From positions 310,001 through 374,000 of the forward strand of contig NZ_JANUEM010000003.1 in the NCBI RefSeq assembly GCF_024809855.1: a DNA stretch of 64,000 nt. The letters run 5' to 3'. Shown piece after piece: positions 36,839-45,835 of the stretch. How positions within the stretch are numbered: position 1 is the stretch's first letter; each line of letters opens with the position of its first letter. The notes under the pieces are model-generated. The model was not told the origin of the DNA and did not search any database. It worked only from the letters and a program-made list of their open reading frames with translations. The DNA comes from Rheinheimera pacifica. GTDB lineage: Bacteria > Pseudomonadota > Gammaproteobacteria > Enterobacterales > Alteromonadaceae. Both the position numbers and the translations under genes were made by a program.

Positions 36839-37345
36839 TCAGGCCGGGCAAGGAGCTGCAACTTCAGTTAAGCGGTTACGACCAGCCTGATTTACAGTAA
36901 GCCGGTAATGCCACTGATAACTTTGTTGCGGGCAATAGTAAAAAGTACCGTTTTCAAAACCATTTAAACTCCCATCCCGGCGGAATGTTATGGCTTCGCG
37001 GTTATAGATCAGTTTATGTCGCGGATAAATTGCCGGTATTTCGCGCAATAAGGTGCGCTCGTTGGTATCAGGGTAAAGCAGAGATAACTGTACCGGTGCA
37101 GTTTGCCAGTTTGCTTCGCATTTTCCCCCGACAGCAGGACATAGTTGTACCGGCAGGTTACTGCTGGTAGCTGCAATCCGGGCAAAAGCCAGATGTTGGC
37201 TAAACTGGCGCACATAAGCAGTAGCACGCTGGCGATCAATAAATTCAGCCATGGCCGGTACCGCGACGGTGGCGAAAATGATCAGAATGGCCAGCGTAAT
37301 CATCAGCTCTGGTAAGCTAAAGCCTCTGTATATTGTGTGTGGCAT
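36839..37345 (-). CDS. FimT/GspH-like minor pilin, inverted
   Basis: 168 aa from ATG 37345 with AGGAG seven bases upstream. YRG/FSLPELMITLAILIIFATVAVPAMAEFI has a prepilin motif with Pro at position 4 and Glu5. HLAFARIAATSSNLPVQLCPAVGGKCEANW matches FimT/GspH heads. It supplies the FimT member missing from the second pilin cluster but is transcribed toward it, from its own promoter region near nadE. Confidence 0.87.
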   Translation of the reverse strand: MPHTIYRGFSLPELMITLAILIIFATVAVPAMAEFIDRQRATAYVRQFSQHLAFARIAATSSNLPVQLCPAVGGKCEANWQTAPVQLSLLYPDTNERTLLREIPAIYPRHKLIYNREAITFRRDGSLNGFENGTFYYCPQQSYQWHYRLTVNQAGRNRLTEVAAPCPA

Positions 37346-37415
37346 AGAACGCTCCTTGCAACTGTTGTCCTGCAAAAAGCGTAGCATTTATTGCTTTAAT
37401 GTAAAATAATTGCTT

Positions 37416-38243
37416 CTAGTCGTAGATGGTGGGTATCGGCTGACGCTTATGCTGTGTTTTCAGATAAATACCAATCAGCTTTTCACTTACATCAGTAGCT
37501 ACAGTTTTACCTTCCAGGAAATCATCTATTTGCTCGTAAGTTAAGCCAAGCGCTGCTTCATCTGCTTTTTGCGGGGCCAGACATTCCAAATCGGCAGTGG
37601 GTGTTTTGCGCACCAGCACATCTGGTGCTCCCAATGTCTTACCCAATAAACGTACCTGGCGTTTGCTTAAACCAAACAACGGCGCCAAGTCGCAGGCACC
37701 GTCGCCCCATTTGGTATAAAAGCCGGTAATATTCTCAGCTGAATGATCAGTGCCCAGCACTAAGCCTCCCAACAGGGCGGCGATATGATATTGGATAACC
37801 ATACGGGTACGAGCTTTTACATTACCTCTGGCAAAATCGGCCTGAGCCTCACTGGCAGTAGCCAGACCATCAGCCGCCAGGGCACTGAAAGTAGCCTGAT
37901 GAATGGCATCAGCGCCGGGTTGCACGTTTACGGATAACGCTTTGCCTGGCTGAATAAAATCAACTGCCATCTGTGCTTCGGCTTCATCTTTTTGCGTAGC
38001 ATATGGCAGGCGCACAGCAATAAATTGATAACCCTTACCGGTTTTGTTCAGTTCATCTACAGCCAATTGGGCTAAACGGCCACAGGTGGTAGAGTCGATA
38101 CCACCGCTTATACCCAGCACTAAAGTTTTCATGCCAGAAGTGCTAAGACGTTGCTTAATAAAATCGACCCGGCGGCGGATTTCAAACTCCGCGTCTATCT
38201 GCGGTAACACCCGCATTTCGGCAATAATTTGTGCTGCATTCAT
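37416..38243 (-). CDS. nadE: NH3-dependent NAD synthetase
   Basis: 275 aa, forming NAD from nicotinic acid adenine dinucleotide, ATP and ammonia. The P-loop [10 protein letters not shown] is near residue 45. [30 protein letters not shown]-like SKRQVRLL and the C-terminal [22 protein letters not shown] are diagnostic of the E. coli/B. subtilis NadE type without a glutaminase domain. Divergent from glnB, with about 150 bp between. Confidence 0.97.
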   Translation of the reverse strand: MNAAQIIAEMRVLPQIDAEFEIRRRVDFIKQRLSTSGMKTLVLGISGGIDSTTCGRLAQLAVDELNKTGKGYQFIAVRLPYATQKDEAEAQMAVDFIQPGKALSVNVQPGADAIHQATFSALAADGLATASEAQADFARGNVKARTRMVIQYHIAALLGGLVLGTDHSAENITGFYTKWGDGACDLAPLFGLSKRQVRLLGKTLGAPDVLVRKTPTADLECLAPQKADEAALGLTYEQIDDFLEGKTVATDVSEKLIGIYLKTQHKRQPIPTIYD

Positions 38244-38377
38244 ACTGTTTAGGCCTCTGCTGAAAATACCTGTCTATCTTATCGTGTTTTACCCTTAGCA
38301 GATCAAGTGATTCTTATTGATTAACTGCTGAACAGCATTCGCCCTTGTATTATACTGCCACTATCACTGGCGCTTAA

Positions 38378-38731
<354 letters not shown>

Positions 38732-38763
38732 CAAGGTTAATAAGTATTTAACCTGGATGTATT

Positions 38764-39942
38764 ATGCCTGTTTATAAGTCATTGTATCTTTTGGGGCTGG
38801 GTTTTAGCTGCCTTTACCTTGGTGCTTGCAGCACTACCCCGGCGCAAGTTAATACTAATATTGCAGTTTTACCTTATTCAGCGTTGTTAGAAAGCGCGAA
38901 TGCTACGACGCCCACGGTCGATGATATTTTTCAGCTGTCAGCATCGCAGCAGGCAGAATTTCTGGCGTATTTTAATGCGCCTGCTCATCAGGATGTCGCA
39001 GCTCACCGGCGGGTATATCAGTTTTTGGCGCAACATTTATCTGGTTTTGACTATCAGGGTAAAAACTACACTGCAACAGAGGCTTATGCACTTAAAAGTG
39101 GAAACTGTATATCTCTGGCTGTGCTGACCAAGGCTCTGGCCGATTTGGCGGGTGTGGAAATAGAGTTTCAGAGCATTATCTCTGCACCTGTGCTGAGTTT
39201 TGAAAGAGATTTGATGGTGTCTTCAGATCATGTCAGAACTTTTCTATATGACCCTGATTTTACAGCAGAAAAAGATAAATGGCATTTTATTAAGCCTTCA
39301 ATAGTAGTGGATTATATGCCGTCATCAGCAGATATCGCCGGCCCCAGAATTACGCAGCAAACCTTTATTGCTATGTTTTATCGTAATCTGGCAGCTGATG
39401 CTTTGCTAGCTGAGCAGTACGATCAGGCATTGGCGTTGCTAAAAAACGCACTGCAATATGCTCCTGATTATAGCGCTATTATTAATCTGGCTGCGGTGGT
39501 TCACCGGCGTATGGATGAAATGCAACTGGCTGAGCAGTTTTATCAATATGGCCTTGATGTCTCGCCAAGTAAAGCAACCCTGCTTAGTAATTATGCTGTG
39601 CTAAAACGAAGCCAGGGAGAAGCGGACATTGCACAGGAAATGCTGCTTTCTTTGTTATCACTTGACGAGTATGACCCATATCTGTGGTATATGCTGGGGA
39701 AAACCGCACAACAAAAAAGTCAGTATCAGGAAGCGGTAACTTATCTCTATAAAGCAGCAGAGCAAGCGCCTTACATGCATCAGTTACAACTGGAGCTGGC
39801 ATTAGCGTATTACCGTAATAATGAGCCTGGCAGAGCACAACAGGTGCTTAGCAAAGCGGCAGAGCTGGTTGCAGATAACAATACACAACAACGTTATCAC
39901 GCAAAACTTGAAGCGCTAAAACTACGGCAGTCTGCGCACTGA
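38764..39942 (+). CDS. Lipoprotein with transglutaminase-like domain and TPR repeats
   Basis: 392 aa. The signal peptide ends in the lipobox LGAC with Cys22 as the lipidated residue. A transglutaminase/protease-like core follows: LKSGNCISLAVLTKALADLAGVE (Cys about 118) and SSDHVRTFLYD (His). The second half holds four or more TPR units (for example AEQYDQALALLKNALQYAPDYSAI and KSQYQEAVTYLYKAAEQAP). The likely role is envelope protein processing or scaffolding; the substrate is unknown. A second envelope hydrolase gene starts two bases after its stop. Confidence 0.8.
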   Translation: MPVYKSLYLLGLGFSCLYLGACSTTPAQVNTNIAVLPYSALLESANATTPTVDDIFQLSASQQAEFLAYFNAPAHQDVAAHRRVYQFLAQHLSGFDYQGKNYTATEAYALKSGNCISLAVLTKALADLAGVEIEFQSIISAPVLSFERDLMVSSDHVRTFLYDPDFTAEKDKWHFIKPSIVVDYMPSSADIAGPRITQQTFIAMFYRNLAADALLAEQYDQALALLKNALQYAPDYSAIINLAAVVHRRMDEMQLAEQFYQYGLDVSPSKATLLSNYAVLKRSQGEADIAQEMLLSLLSLDEYDPYLWYMLGKTAQQKSQYQEAVTYLYKAAEQAPYMHQLQLELALAYYRNNEPGRAQQVLSKAAELVADNNTQQRYHAKLEALKLRQSAH

Positions 39943-39944
39943 TT

Positions 39945-40847
39945 ATGCCCAAGCGGTTTGTTACTGCGTTACTGCTAATCGCATTTTGTGCCAGAGCAGA
40001 TCTGCTGACCGATATTCAGCAACTAAGCGCTGCAGATATGCAGGGGCGTAAAACCGGCACTGCAGGTATAGCCCTTGCCCGTGAACTGATTTTTAATCGC
40101 TATGCCCTGTTGCGGTTAGACAGTTTTAACAATAGCTATCAGCAGCCTTTCGTCTATTCGTCCTGGCCTGAAAAAACCGGTATTAATATGCTGGGCTTAC
40201 GCCGGGGGTGTACTTATCCCAATCACTATATTGTTGTTACAGCGCATTATGATCACCTTGGCATACAGGGCAGAAAAATTTTCCATGGTGCTGATGATAA
40301 TGCTTCCGGGGTTGCCGCTATGCTGGAACTGGCTGCCAGGCTAAACCATTCTTGCCCGGCGTACTCTTATATTTTTCTCGCCACTGATGCTGAAGAAACA
40401 GGCTTGTATGGTAGCAAAGCTTTTATCGCTGCTGCGCCTGTACCACTTAATGGCATAGTAATGAATCTGAATCTGGATATGATTAGCCAGCCAGACCGGC
40501 GTGGTAAGCTCTATCTGACAGGCGCCAGACGTTATCCGGCGTTGGTATCGCAATTAGAGGCCAATTTTAGCCATCTGCAGTTTTTACATCATCGTGGCCC
40601 AGGCCGGATGGCACGTGACAACCCCCGTTATAACTGGCCGGAAGCAAGTGATCACGGGCCTTTTCACCGCGCTGGTATTCCCTATTTGTTTTTCGGTGGT
40701 CAGGAGCATGCGTACTACCATACGGTACAAGATACCTGGCAGCGTATCGATCCGGCATTTCTTGATAAGGCCATGCAGGCTATCTGGCAGACAGTACAAT
40801 GGCTGGAGCAACAGCCTCCTCAGACACTGCAGCAGGATAGGCACTAA
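39945..40847 (+). CDS. Secreted M28-family zinc aminopeptidase
   Basis: 300 aa with a short signal peptide (cleaved near CARA). Ligands of the two-zinc site are seen as VTAHYDHLG (His), GADDNASGVAAM (bridging Asp), TDAEETGLYGS (catalytic and ligand Glu), NLDMISQ (Asp) and HTVQDTW (His). About 300 aa is the short M28 form, related to the larger M28 protein at 15.2-16.6 kb only by family. It is probably co-transcribed with the preceding TPR lipoprotein. Confidence 0.9.
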   Translation: MPKRFVTALLLIAFCARADLLTDIQQLSAADMQGRKTGTAGIALARELIFNRYALLRLDSFNNSYQQPFVYSSWPEKTGINMLGLRRGCTYPNHYIVVTAHYDHLGIQGRKIFHGADDNASGVAAMLELAARLNHSCPAYSYIFLATDAEETGLYGSKAFIAAAPVPLNGIVMNLNLDMISQPDRRGKLYLTGARRYPALVSQLEANFSHLQFLHHRGPGRMARDNPRYNWPEASDHGPFHRAGIPYLFFGGQEHAYYHTVQDTWQRIDPAFLDKAMQAIWQTVQWLEQQPPQTLQQDRH

Positions 40848-40997
40848 CCGGCAATCAAACGTACTACCAGTAGAAGCTTAGCTGATCACCTGAAGTTACA
40901 ATAAGTCTGGCCATAACCGGGTTATATTTCAACAACAATAGCGCTTTACGTTGTATAGAGTGGGCAAGATCAGCGGCTGGTGTACAGAAAGTGCTTT

Positions 40998-41014
40998 ATG
41001 TTATATTGTCACAT
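40998..41014. promoter_or_regulatory. Zur-box-like operator upstream of the DUF2796 gene
   Basis: ATGTTATATTGTCACAT matches the gammaproteobacterial Zur core ATGTTATAnTATAACAT at 14 of 16 defined positions. It lies 28 bp before the start codon, where bound Zur would block transcription when zinc is plentiful. Confidence 0.7.
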
Positions 41015-41041
41015 AACTTAAATTAAAACAGGAATGATGCT

Positions 41042-41632
41042 ATGAAGCTCTCTTTAGTTGCCAGCCTGCTTGTTTGCAGCTTAATGGCATTAAATACAAC
41101 AACAGTGGCTGCGCATGAACAAAGTACAACTGAACATAAACACGACCATCAGCATGCGGTAGATGAGCATGATGACGAACTGGTATCACTTGGGGCTCAT
41201 GTGCATGGCCATGCGGTATTAACACTGGTGCTTGAAGGCAACGAAATGCAACTGGCATTTCAATCAGCAGCGCAAAGCGTAGTGGGCTTTGAGCATAAAC
41301 CCAGCACAGCTGAGCAAAAGCAGGAGGTCGCTGCCGCTATTGAGGTGTTTAATCAGGGCGAATGGTTTAGTTTTAACAATGATGCCAACTGCGAGCTGGC
41401 CATGGCTGAGGCCAGTACCGATTTAACCGAGCTGCAGGCAAATGAAGGCCATGCTGATTTTTATGCCAGTTACCAGCTGTTATGCCAGCGCCCGGCACGG
41501 TTAAATGAGTTGAATCTGCGTATTTTCGAACTGCTACCGGCACTACAGCATATGGATATTCAATGGATTATTAATGGCCAGCAGGGAGCGTCACAAGCGG
41601 CGCTCAGCAGTAGTACAGTACGTTTTCAGTAA
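41042..41632 (+). CDS. zrgA: Periplasmic zinc-binding protein, DUF2796/ZrgA family
   Basis: 196 aa. The signal peptide is cleaved after TVAA, exposing a His/Asp/Glu-rich start (HEQ, HKHDHQH, DEHDDE) suited to zinc binding. The family motif LGAHVHGHAVLTLVLEGNEMQLAF follows. C-terminal LNELNLRIFELLPALQHMDIQWI is also DUF2796-like. ZrgA of Vibrio cholerae works with an ABC system in zinc uptake, and here an ABC ATPase and permease lie 0.6 kb downstream. The upstream Zur-like box supports zinc repression. Confidence 0.82.
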   Translation: MKLSLVASLLVCSLMALNTTTVAAHEQSTTEHKHDHQHAVDEHDDELVSLGAHVHGHAVLTLVLEGNEMQLAFQSAAQSVVGFEHKPSTAEQKQEVAAAIEVFNQGEWFSFNNDANCELAMAEASTDLTELQANEGHADFYASYQLLCQRPARLNELNLRIFELLPALQHMDIQWIINGQQGASQAALSSSTVRFQ

Positions 41633-41644
41633 GCATAAAATGAT

Positions 41645-41669
41645 AACGGCAGCCTGAGCTGCCGTTTCT
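41645..41669. terminator. Bidirectional terminator
   Basis: Stem AACGGCAGC / GCTGCCGTT with loop CTGA, then TCTTTAAT, between the convergent zrgA and DUF3299 genes. Confidence 0.85.
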
Positions 41670-42215
41670 TTAATAGGTATACTCTTCTACTTTATCTACC
41701 TTCAGGCTGTAAGCTGCCTGTCCCAGATCGTGGGTCATGGTTTCAGTAGTTAATGTGCCGCTGATCCAAAAGGGTGAATAAATCATATCGGCTTTTAAGT
41801 TTTTTGCCCCTGTGACATAGATAATCTGGTTTGGTGGCGGTGGTGGCACATGAATACAGGCGCCAAAATAAGGTACCAGAAAAAAGCTGGTCACGTTTTG
41901 TGCACTGTCAAACTCCAGTGGCACAATAAAACCGGGTATCCGCACTTTGGTATTATTAAACTCCGGGCGTACCTTGGCTGATTTAAGAATTTGCTGCCAT
42001 TGCTGTGCGGTTGGGTCATCACCCTGATAATCATCGTCAAACGGTGACGGCTGGCTGTAATCATGCTGCACTTCAGGCATTTCCAGTAACAGCTTTAAAT
42101 CTTCTTCCGGCATTAAGTCAGTCCATTCAATGGTTTTGACTTCACTTGCACTGAGCCCGGCAGTAAAACATGCGACCAGTGTCAGGTATAACGCAACAGA
42201 TAACGTCCGTAGCAT
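41670..42215 (-). CDS. DUF3299 periplasmic protein of the zinc-uptake locus
   Basis: 181 aa with a signal peptide (cleaved near GLSA). The DUF3299 body shows VRIPGFIVPLEFD, TSFFLVPYFGACIHVPPPPPNQIIYV and PFWISGTLTTET, with one conserved Cys and His close together, a possible metal site. The biochemical role is unknown. It is divergent from the ABC ATPase gene, and the DUF2796-DUF3299-ABC grouping resembles the Vibrio zrg cluster. Confidence 0.82.
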   Translation of the reverse strand: MLRTLSVALYLTLVACFTAGLSASEVKTIEWTDLMPEEDLKLLLEMPEVQHDYSQPSPFDDDYQGDDPTAQQWQQILKSAKVRPEFNNTKVRIPGFIVPLEFDSAQNVTSFFLVPYFGACIHVPPPPPNQIIYVTGAKNLKADMIYSPFWISGTLTTETMTHDLGQAAYSLKVDKVEEYTY

Positions 42216-42285
42216 TGGAGCTCGCCCCCTTAAGTTGGCATAATGGCAAAAACGCCAACATCATAACATGACACAGAGGACACCT

Positions 42286-42978
42286 GTGACCGACAAGCCG
42301 AAAATTCCCGCTATTGATCTCAAACAGCTGCAGTTTTATTACCAAAGTGGTGGCTGGCAATTAAGCTTACCAGAGCTGACCTTACACTGCGGCCAGCATT
42401 TATTTGTGCGTGGCGCTTCGGGCAGCGGCAAAACAACCTTATTAAATTTACTTTGTGGTATTACCCGCCCGGTAAGCGGTGAGCTGTATGTTAATGGGCA
42501 GCCGCTGCATAAATTGTCCAGCAGTACGCGAGACAGCCTGCGGGCAAAGCATATTGGTGTGGTCTTTCAGCAGCTTAATCTGATCCCTTATTTGTCGGTG
42601 CTGGATAACGCTTTGCTTAGCAGCCATTTTGCCGGCCAGAATAAAGCCAACTCGGTAGACCGGGCAAAAACCTTGCTGCAACGTTTAGGCTTACAGCAGG
42701 ACTTATGGCATAAACCGGCCACCAATCTTAGTGTAGGCCAGCAACAACGTGTTGCTATTGCCCGTGCACTGCTGCCAAAACCTACCTTACTGATTGCCGA
42801 TGAGCCCACGTCAGCGCTGGATAGCGATAACCGTGATGCCTTTATGCGGGTCATGCTGGCTGAAGCCGACGCCAATGGCTGCACAGTGATTTTTGTTAGC
42901 CATGATCAGAGCCTGACGCAGTATTTTCATTATCAGCTGGATATGCAGCAGTTAGCCACAGGAGTACAGCCATGCTGA
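42286..42978 (+). CDS. ABC transporter ATP-binding protein (LolD/MacB type)
   Basis: 230 aa from GTG 42286, which has AGAGGA upstream; ATG 42268 gives six more residues but no ribosome site. Walker A GASGSGKTTLL, Q-loop FQQLNLIPYLSV, signature LSVGQQQRVAIARALL, Walker B TLLIADEPTSALD and switch His in FVSHDQ are all present. It pairs with the FtsX-like permease that overlaps its end by seven bases. In this locus it probably serves zinc acquisition. A Zur half-site-like ATAACAT lies at 42263-42269. Confidence 0.93.
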   Translation: MTDKPKIPAIDLKQLQFYYQSGGWQLSLPELTLHCGQHLFVRGASGSGKTTLLNLLCGITRPVSGELYVNGQPLHKLSSSTRDSLRAKHIGVVFQQLNLIPYLSVLDNALLSSHFAGQNKANSVDRAKTLLQRLGLQQDLWHKPATNLSVGQQQRVAIARALLPKPTLLIADEPTSALDSDNRDAFMRVMLAEADANGCTVIFVSHDQSLTQYFHYQLDMQQLATGVQPC

Positions 42979-44228
42979 TGAAATTAGCCGGGTTAAGTTT
43001 ATGGAACCGGCGCGGTACCGTGCTGATGACCTGGTTATCATTAACCATAAGTATTGCTTTGCTGCTGGGTATTGATCACTTGCGTACTGAGGCAAAAAGT
43101 AGTTTCACCAGCACAGTTTCGGGTACCGATCTGATTGTTGGTGCCCGCTCAGGTCAGCTTAACTTATTGTTATATTCGGTATTTCGTATTGGTAATGCTA
43201 CAGCAAATATTAGCTGGCCCAGTTATCAGCGTATTATTAAACACCCGCAAATAGACTGGGCAATTCCGATATCACTGGGTGATTCGCACCGTGGGTACCG
43301 GGTAATGGGTACTAATACCGATTATTTCAGCCATTACCGCTACGCCAACAGCCAGCCACTGGTATTGGCGCAGGGGGAGCCTTTTGCTCAGGTGTTTGAT
43401 ACTGTACTGGGTGCTGAAGTCGCGCAAAAGCTGGGTTATAAGCTGGGCGAGCAAATTGAACTGTCGCATGGGGTTGGGGCGGTAAGTTTCAGCCAGCACA
43501 AAGACAAACCCTTTACCGTGGTGGGTATTCTGGCACGCACCGGTACGCCGGTAGATCAAACTGTACATGTTAGCCTTGAAGCGATAGAAGCCATTCACCT
43601 GGACTGGCAGCAGGGTGCACCCATGCCCGGCAGACAGCTAAGCAGTGAACAGACACTGCAGCATGACTTAACGCCTAAATCTATTACTGCTTTTATGGTG
43701 GGGCTAAAGTCGCGTATGGCCACCTTTACCCTGCAGCGGCAAATTAATGAGTTTAAGAATGAGCCATTAACTGCCATATTGCCGGGGGTAGCATTAGCTG
43801 AACTGTGGCAAATGTTGGGTATGGTAGAGAACCTGTTATTACTGATAAGTTTGCTGGTGCTGCTGGCAGCGCTGGTAGGGATGATCACTACTTTGCTGGC
43901 ATCAATGAAAGAGCGGCAACGCGAAATGGCTATTTTGCGCGCAGCCGGGGCGCATCCGTGGTATTTGTTTGTGCTTATTCAGCTTGAGGTATTACTGGTA
44001 ACACTACTATCAATGTTATCTGCCGCAGCCTTATTGTTTATCAGTTTGTACCTGTTGCAGGATAAACTGGCCGCCGATTTTGGTTTATTTATCAGCCTGC
44101 ATATTGTCAAACTAACTACCTTATACTGGGCTGGGGCTATTTTGTTATTGTCTGCCGTATTGGCAACGATACCGGGCGTTTTGGCTTACCGCAAAGCATT
44201 GGCCGACGGTCTGACTATCAGGTTATAG
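42972..44228 (+). CDS. ABC transporter permease, FtsX/MacB type
   Basis: 418 aa. There is one N-terminal membrane helix (about residues 17-35), a periplasmic MacB-like domain of about 240 residues, then three C-terminal helices. SMKERQREMAILRAAGAHPWYLF is the coupling-helix motif of FtsX-type permeases. It overlaps the ATPase gene. Such pairs are often mechanotransmitters rather than channels, so metal delivery through envelope proteins such as ZrgA is plausible but unproven. Confidence 0.9.
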   Translation: MLMKLAGLSLWNRRGTVLMTWLSLTISIALLLGIDHLRTEAKSSFTSTVSGTDLIVGARSGQLNLLLYSVFRIGNATANISWPSYQRIIKHPQIDWAIPISLGDSHRGYRVMGTNTDYFSHYRYANSQPLVLAQGEPFAQVFDTVLGAEVAQKLGYKLGEQIELSHGVGAVSFSQHKDKPFTVVGILARTGTPVDQTVHVSLEAIEAIHLDWQQGAPMPGRQLSSEQTLQHDLTPKSITAFMVGLKSRMATFTLQRQINEFKNEPLTAILPGVALAELWQMLGMVENLLLLISLLVLLAALVGMITTLLASMKERQREMAILRAAGAHPWYLFVLIQLEVLLVTLLSMLSAAALLFISLYLLQDKLAADFGLFISLHIVKLTTLYWAGAILLLSAVLATIPGVLAYRKALADGLTIRL

Positions 44229-44272
44229 CATTCAGGTGTTAGCGCCCGTGTTTTAATACTCAGTTGATGGGC

Positions 44273-45640
44273 TCAGGTTGTGGTACTTAGCGTAAGCGGG
44301 CAGCGCAGGGTTACCACACAGCCTGTATCGGTATTGTGCAGGCTAACATCGCCTTGTAACAGATGGGTAACCAGATTAAACACCAATGTCATACCCAGGC
44401 CTTTGGCGCCAGTATGGCGGCGTGTGGTAAAAAAGGGTTCAAAGGCACGGGCCAGTTCATTTGCGTTCATACCACGGCCATTATCAGCTACATCCAACTG
44501 CCAGCTATAGGTATGCTGGCTGGCACGGATCATAATCTGCGGCGAGGGCTGATTATCAAAGGCATGCTGGCAGGCATTCTCTATCAGCCTGGTCAGGATG
44601 GTTGCCAGCGGGCTGGCAAAACTGTGAACTTGTAGTGTTGCAGGAACCTCGAGTTGGACACTAACCTGATGCTGTTTTAGCAGTGAATCGACACTGCACA
44701 ATACTTTGGGAATAAACTGGCTTAATACCAACCATTCTGCTTGCTGATCCGGGCTGGCTGCAGCAGTTTGTTTAAAGCTGTTTACCAGATCAACAGTGCG
44801 CTGCAGGTTGGTATTTACCATAGCAATACTGTGCTTAATTGCGGCACCGCTGTGGCTAAACTTTTGCCGGCTAAGCTGGCCTGCCTGAAACAGTTGCTCC
44901 AACTCCAACAACGTTGCTTCAGCATGGCTTATCGCGGTAACGGCAACACCCAGCGGGGTGTTTATTTCGTGAGCAATGCCCGCTACTAAACGGCCAAGGC
45001 TGGCCATTTTTTCCACTTCAATTAACCGGTGCTGGGTTTGCTGTAGTTGTTCAAGCGACTGGGTTAATTCTTGTGTACGCTGGTTGATAATTTGCTCTAA
45101 ACCGCTGTTTAGCTGTTCTAATTCACACTGATAACGCACGCGCTCTGATGCACTTAACGCCCGGCCATAGATATCGGCCAAAAAGCCGGCAAAGATGATT
45201 TCGTCTGTTTGCCATTGTTTAATCTGGCGATGCTCAATACAAATAATCCCCACCATAACACCATGATGACGGATAGGAGTATCCAGCATAGAGCAAATGC
45301 CCGAAACTGACAGATAGATATCGGAAAACTCAGCCGTTTGCGGGTGCTGATGTGCATCGGCTGCAACAATATTACGCTCATCGTCTAAAGCACTAAAATA
45401 GTTGGGGAAGTCTTGCCGGCTTAGTGTCAGATCAGGGGTGCTGTGCTGCTTACCATCTAGCTGGTAGGCACAGTGCATTAATTGATTATCATCTGATAAT
45501 AACCAGATGCTGGCGCGGTCAACAGCCAGGCCTTGTGTAATAGCCTCTAAAATCAAGCTGTTAGTTGCGGGTAAATCGCCCTTGTCGATATTTGGATTAC
45601 GGCTGATTTGGGCCAGAATATACTGCAGTTCAATTTGCAT
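44273..45640 (-). CDS. GAF-domain sensor histidine kinase
   Basis: 455 aa, soluble. The GAF domain spans about 25-165 (DRASIWLL, SMLDTPIRHHGVMVGIICIEH). A coiled coil follows (about 170-210, Gln/Glu-rich). The H box VAGIAHEINTPLG has His224, the N box is TRLIENACQHAFDN, and the G boxes are DNGRGMN and GAKGLGMTLV. There is no receiver domain. It is divergent from the Hpt-REC-REC-GGDEF gene across about 195 bp, so the pair may form one phosphorelay. Confidence 0.9.
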   Translation of the reverse strand: MQIELQYILAQISRNPNIDKGDLPATNSLILEAITQGLAVDRASIWLLSDDNQLMHCAYQLDGKQHSTPDLTLSRQDFPNYFSALDDERNIVAADAHQHPQTAEFSDIYLSVSGICSMLDTPIRHHGVMVGIICIEHRQIKQWQTDEIIFAGFLADIYGRALSASERVRYQCELEQLNSGLEQIINQRTQELTQSLEQLQQTQHRLIEVEKMASLGRLVAGIAHEINTPLGVAVTAISHAEATLLELEQLFQAGQLSRQKFSHSGAAIKHSIAMVNTNLQRTVDLVNSFKQTAAASPDQQAEWLVLSQFIPKVLCSVDSLLKQHQVSVQLEVPATLQVHSFASPLATILTRLIENACQHAFDNQPSPQIMIRASQHTYSWQLDVADNGRGMNANELARAFEPFFTTRRHTGAKGLGMTLVFNLVTHLLQGDVSLHNTDTGCVVTLRCPLTLSTTT

Positions 45641-45835
45641 TACTACACAGAGCTCTCCGTATTGGCTGCGGACGGTGTGTCAACCTGTTAGGCCTTAGCA
45701 CCAATGTATAGCATCTTTAACCGTTATGCGCTAAATTTACAGCAGATTTTTCATTAACTTGATGATATAACGGCCTGTGTAGTGCCGGAAGCCGGATAGT
45801 GGATACATCGGCATTAAACTTATAAGCAGCGTAGC

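Noticed and set aside
40913-40925. ATAACC-G-GGTTAT palindrome as a second Zur site
   Set aside because: Short, poorly matching the Zur core, and about 85 bp upstream of the better site.
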